Source of the DNA: Saprospiraceae bacterium | GTDB taxonomy: Bacteria; Bacteroidota; Bacteroidia; Chitinophagales; Saprospiraceae | Direction: 5' to 3' | NCBI GenBank assembly: GCA_029262975.1 | Contig: JAJCYJ010000067.1 | Coordinates: forward strand, 1-6,353 | DNA length: 6,353 bases | In this document: one piece after another, positions 4,708-6,353 of the stretch | How the letters are laid out: each line of letters starts with the position of its first letter | How positions within the stretch are numbered: the stretch's first letter is position 1 | Position numbers and translations under genes: made by a program | Notes under the pieces: model-generated | What the model saw: only the letters and a program-made list of their open reading frames with translations | Told to the model about the DNA's origin: nothing | Databases searched by the model: none

Positions 4708-6078
4708 ATGAGATACACTACCCTTCTACTCGTCTTTTTCCTACTACTTAATGCTGCGCAGCTTCCTGCTCAACCAGATGCAGATAATACCATCGCTATA
4801 ACCAATGTCCATGTCATACCCATGACACAGGAAGGAGAAATCCTTAAACATCAGACTGTTGTCATCGTAAATGGAAAAATAGATAAGATTAGTACTGCTA
4901 AACCACGGCCAAATGTAACCATCGTAGATGGTACCGGAATGTATCTGATCCCAGGGCTTACCGAAATGCATGCGCATATCCCTGTTCCTGGGGATGGCGA
5001 CGAGACACTCGTCAAAGAAACGTTGTTTCTTTACTTGTCTCAAGGTGTAACAACCATAAGAGGAATGCTGGGCAATCCATATCATCTAAACTTAAAAGAC
5101 AAAGTGAAATCAGGAGAAATACTCGGACCTCGGATATATACGTCCAGCCCGTCATTAAATGGCAATAGTATCAAAACACCAGAAGAGGCACGAACCAAAA
5201 TCACACAATACAAAAAAGACGGCTATGACTTTTTGAAAATACATCCCGGGATAAAACTCAATGTTTGGGAACAGGTAGAAAGAACAGCTACCGAAGTGGG
5301 TATCCCATATGCCGGTCATGTGCCAGTGGATGTCGGTATCCGAAGAGCCCTGAATGCAGGCTATGCTACTGTAGATCACCTCGATGGATTTGTGGAAGGA
5401 CTGGTACCTGCCTCTGTAGGGGTAGCTCCTGATGCCAATGGTTTTTTCGGATATAACTTCACGGATATAGTGGATAAAAATATTATAAAAGAACTCATCC
5501 AAATGACGCTTAAGAATAATGTAGGGGTGGTGCCGACTCAAACCTTATTCACAAGGTGGTTTTCGCCAACTGATCCGAACCTTATGATGGAAGAGGTAGA
5601 GATGAAATATATGCCTTCAGAAACAAGATATTCCTGGAGACAGAATAAAACCCGGATGATAAATGATGAGTCGTACGACGCGGATAAATGGAAAAGGTTT
5701 ATTGAAATTAGAAAATCAATTCTTGCGCAAATGGATAAAGCCGGTGTGACTTTCTTACTTGGATCGGATGCACCGCAAGTCATGAATGTACCTGGGTTCT
5801 CGCTGCATCATGAAATGAAAGATATGGCTGATGCAGGTATTTCTAATTATAAAATTTTAGAAAGTGGCACTGTTAATCCAGCAGTATTCTTTGGTGCCGA
5901 GGGCGCTTATGGCACAATAGAAGCAGGTGCTTCAGCAGACCTGATATTGATAAATCAAAATCCTCTTGACGACATCAGGCATGCATCACGTATTGAAGGC
6001 GTATTTATTGGGGGTGTTTATTTATCTAAAAAGATCATTGATCAAAAGCTAAAGGAAATAGCACTTAGAAATGAATAG
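4708..6078 (+). CDS. Secreted metal-dependent amidohydrolase (imidazolonepropionase-like, COG1228)
   Basis: A 456-residue enzyme of the amidohydrolase superfamily, subtype III-like, exported to the periplasm. The signal peptide is MRYTTLLLVFFLLLNAAQLPA, with cleavage probably before Gln22. Residues 28-75 form the N-terminal strand domain (ITNVHVIPM, IVNGKIDKIS, IVDGTGMYLIPG). Metal ligands are visible in order: H88 and H90 (MHAH), K177 (FLKIH, the likely carbamylated lysine), H204 (AGHVP), H224 (VDHLDG) and D354 (LGSDAP), giving a complete binuclear site. GVTTIRGM (113-120) and the C-terminal GTIEAGASADLILINQNPL (402-420) are typical family motifs. Relatives include Xaa-Pro dipeptidase-like and other cyclic-amide or peptide hydrolases; the substrate here cannot be told. 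The length is normal and the frame is intact. Start 4708 is the only one that gives a clean signal; no Shine-Dalgarno site is present. It is monocistronic as far as can be seen. Confidence 0.92.
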   Translation: MRYTTLLLVFFLLLNAAQLPAQPDADNTIAITNVHVIPMTQEGEILKHQTVVIVNGKIDKISTAKPRPNVTIVDGTGMYLIPGLTEMHAHIPVPGDGDETLVKETLFLYLSQGVTTIRGMLGNPYHLNLKDKVKSGEILGPRIYTSSPSLNGNSIKTPEEARTKITQYKKDGYDFLKIHPGIKLNVWEQVERTATEVGIPYAGHVPVDVGIRRALNAGYATVDHLDGFVEGLVPASVGVAPDANGFFGYNFTDIVDKNIIKELIQMTLKNNVGVVPTQTLFTRWFSPTDPNLMMEEVEMKYMPSETRYSWRQNKTRMINDESYDADKWKRFIEIRKSILAQMDKAGVTFLLGSDAPQVMNVPGFSLHHEMKDMADAGISNYKILESGTVNPAVFFGAEGAYGTIEAGASADLILINQNPLDDIRHASRIEGVFIGGVYLSKKIIDQKLKEIALRNE

Positions 6079-6089
6079 TCTATTATTAG

Positions 6090-6115
6090 ATGAATCCAGG
6101 GACTGACAACCCTGG
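6090..6115. repeat. Dispersed-repeat stem-loop, copy 1
   Basis: ATGAATCCAGGG (6090-6101), an eight-base loop, then CCCTGG (6110-6115), giving a six-pair GC-rich stem 17 bases after the amidohydrolase stop. The 12-base left side recurs exactly at 6232-6243. No T-run follows, so it is probably a repeat rather than a terminator, although it may protect the 3' end of the transcript. Confidence 0.5.
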
Positions 6116-6151
6116 GGCAAAGAATAAAATTATTCAAGAGTAATAGGATCG

Positions 6152-6179
6152 ATCCGGATAATGACCTTTTGCCGGATTT
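6152..6179 (+). terminator. Possible terminator of the amidohydrolase gene
   Basis: ATCCGG (6152-6157) and CCGGAT (6172-6177) are perfect inverted arms around a 14-base loop, followed by TTTCTTT. The stem is short and the loop large, so support is weak; the position about 75 bases past the stop is reasonable. Confidence 0.3.
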
Positions 6180-6231
6180 CTTTGATGTTCAACGAAACTG
6201 TCGCTCCTACTGAGCTCTTTCTAGCTACCCT

Positions 6232-6353
6232 ATGAATCCAGGGTCTCACGACCCTGGCTAAAATGTGCCGCCCCTCCGGGGCTTTTCAGACGTTAAATCC
6301 CATATTCATCCTGCTTAAATAGTCCTGTAAGGACGGTATATCGTAGACAGGGT
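6232..6353. repeat. Cluster of three short stem-loops (dispersed intergenic repeat), copy 2, cut by window end
   Basis: Three hairpins follow in order. CCAGGG/CCCTGG (6238-6257) has an eight-base loop and is preceded by the same ATGAAT as copy 1. GCCCC/GGGGC (6270-6282) has a TCC loop and is followed by TTTT. GTCC/GGAC (6322-6334) has a TGTAA loop. The GC-rich stems are set in AT-rich DNA. Similar strings of CCAGGG...CCCTGG and GCCCCTCCGGGGC are a recurring sight between genes in many bacterial genomes, and I take this as part of such a family. A link to a REP-associated tyrosine transposase is only a guess. The cluster probably continues past the window. Confidence 0.5.

Noticed and set aside
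4744..5783. Three minus-strand open frames inside the amidohydrolase gene
   Set aside because: The plus strand encodes a complete enzyme with all metal ligands; the reverse frames are shadows.

Overview
The window looks like an AT-rich, gene-sparse accessory stretch of a Bacteroidota chromosome, perhaps Saprospiria or Cytophagia. The evidence is the set of protein families (DUF6090, DUF4956, a DUF1566 surface protein with a typical Bacteroidota head, a secreted COG1228 amidohydrolase), the lack of clear Shine-Dalgarno sites, and the long intergenic gaps. The class-level guess is inference. No rRNA, tRNA, CRISPR array, transposase or reverse transcriptase is visible.

Layout. Positions 1-1205 hold no intact gene. 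They carry an imperfect foldback repeat (11-106), a 12-T run, and three open but start-less stretches that look like gene debris: 282-500 (unrecognised), 732-895 (front end of a DUF1080-type secreted lipoprotein, frameshifted) and 1018-1188 (unrecognised tail just upstream of the next gene). An intact DUF4956 membrane protein follows (1206-1886, +). It converges on a DUF1566 lectin-like surface protein (2321-3160, -). Across a 360-base gap containing a 23-bp near-perfect palindrome lies a DUF6090 membrane protein (3520-4083, +), cut by an in-frame TAA with 46 further family-like codons behind it. After another gap of about 480 bases comes an intact secreted metal-dependent amidohydrolase (4708-6078, +). 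The right edge carries short GC-rich stem-loops of a dispersed-repeat type.

The most notable signal is the C-terminal end of the DUF1566 gene. Between the YWSSTE motif and the terminal RVRAIRAF, 16 of 25 codons end in C and none ends in A, whereas a 25-codon stretch upstream in the same gene has only 3 ending in C. This is the pattern expected when AAC codons of a template repeat have been randomised at adenines, so the gene is a good candidate target (variable protein) of a diversity-generating retroelement (DGR). The template repeat and reverse transcriptase are not in this window and would have to act from elsewhere. A small inverted repeat sits just past the stop codon, where some DGR targets carry a required hairpin.

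The four main genes do not form an operon and show no shared pathway. They look like independent units separated by decayed sequence and small repeats.
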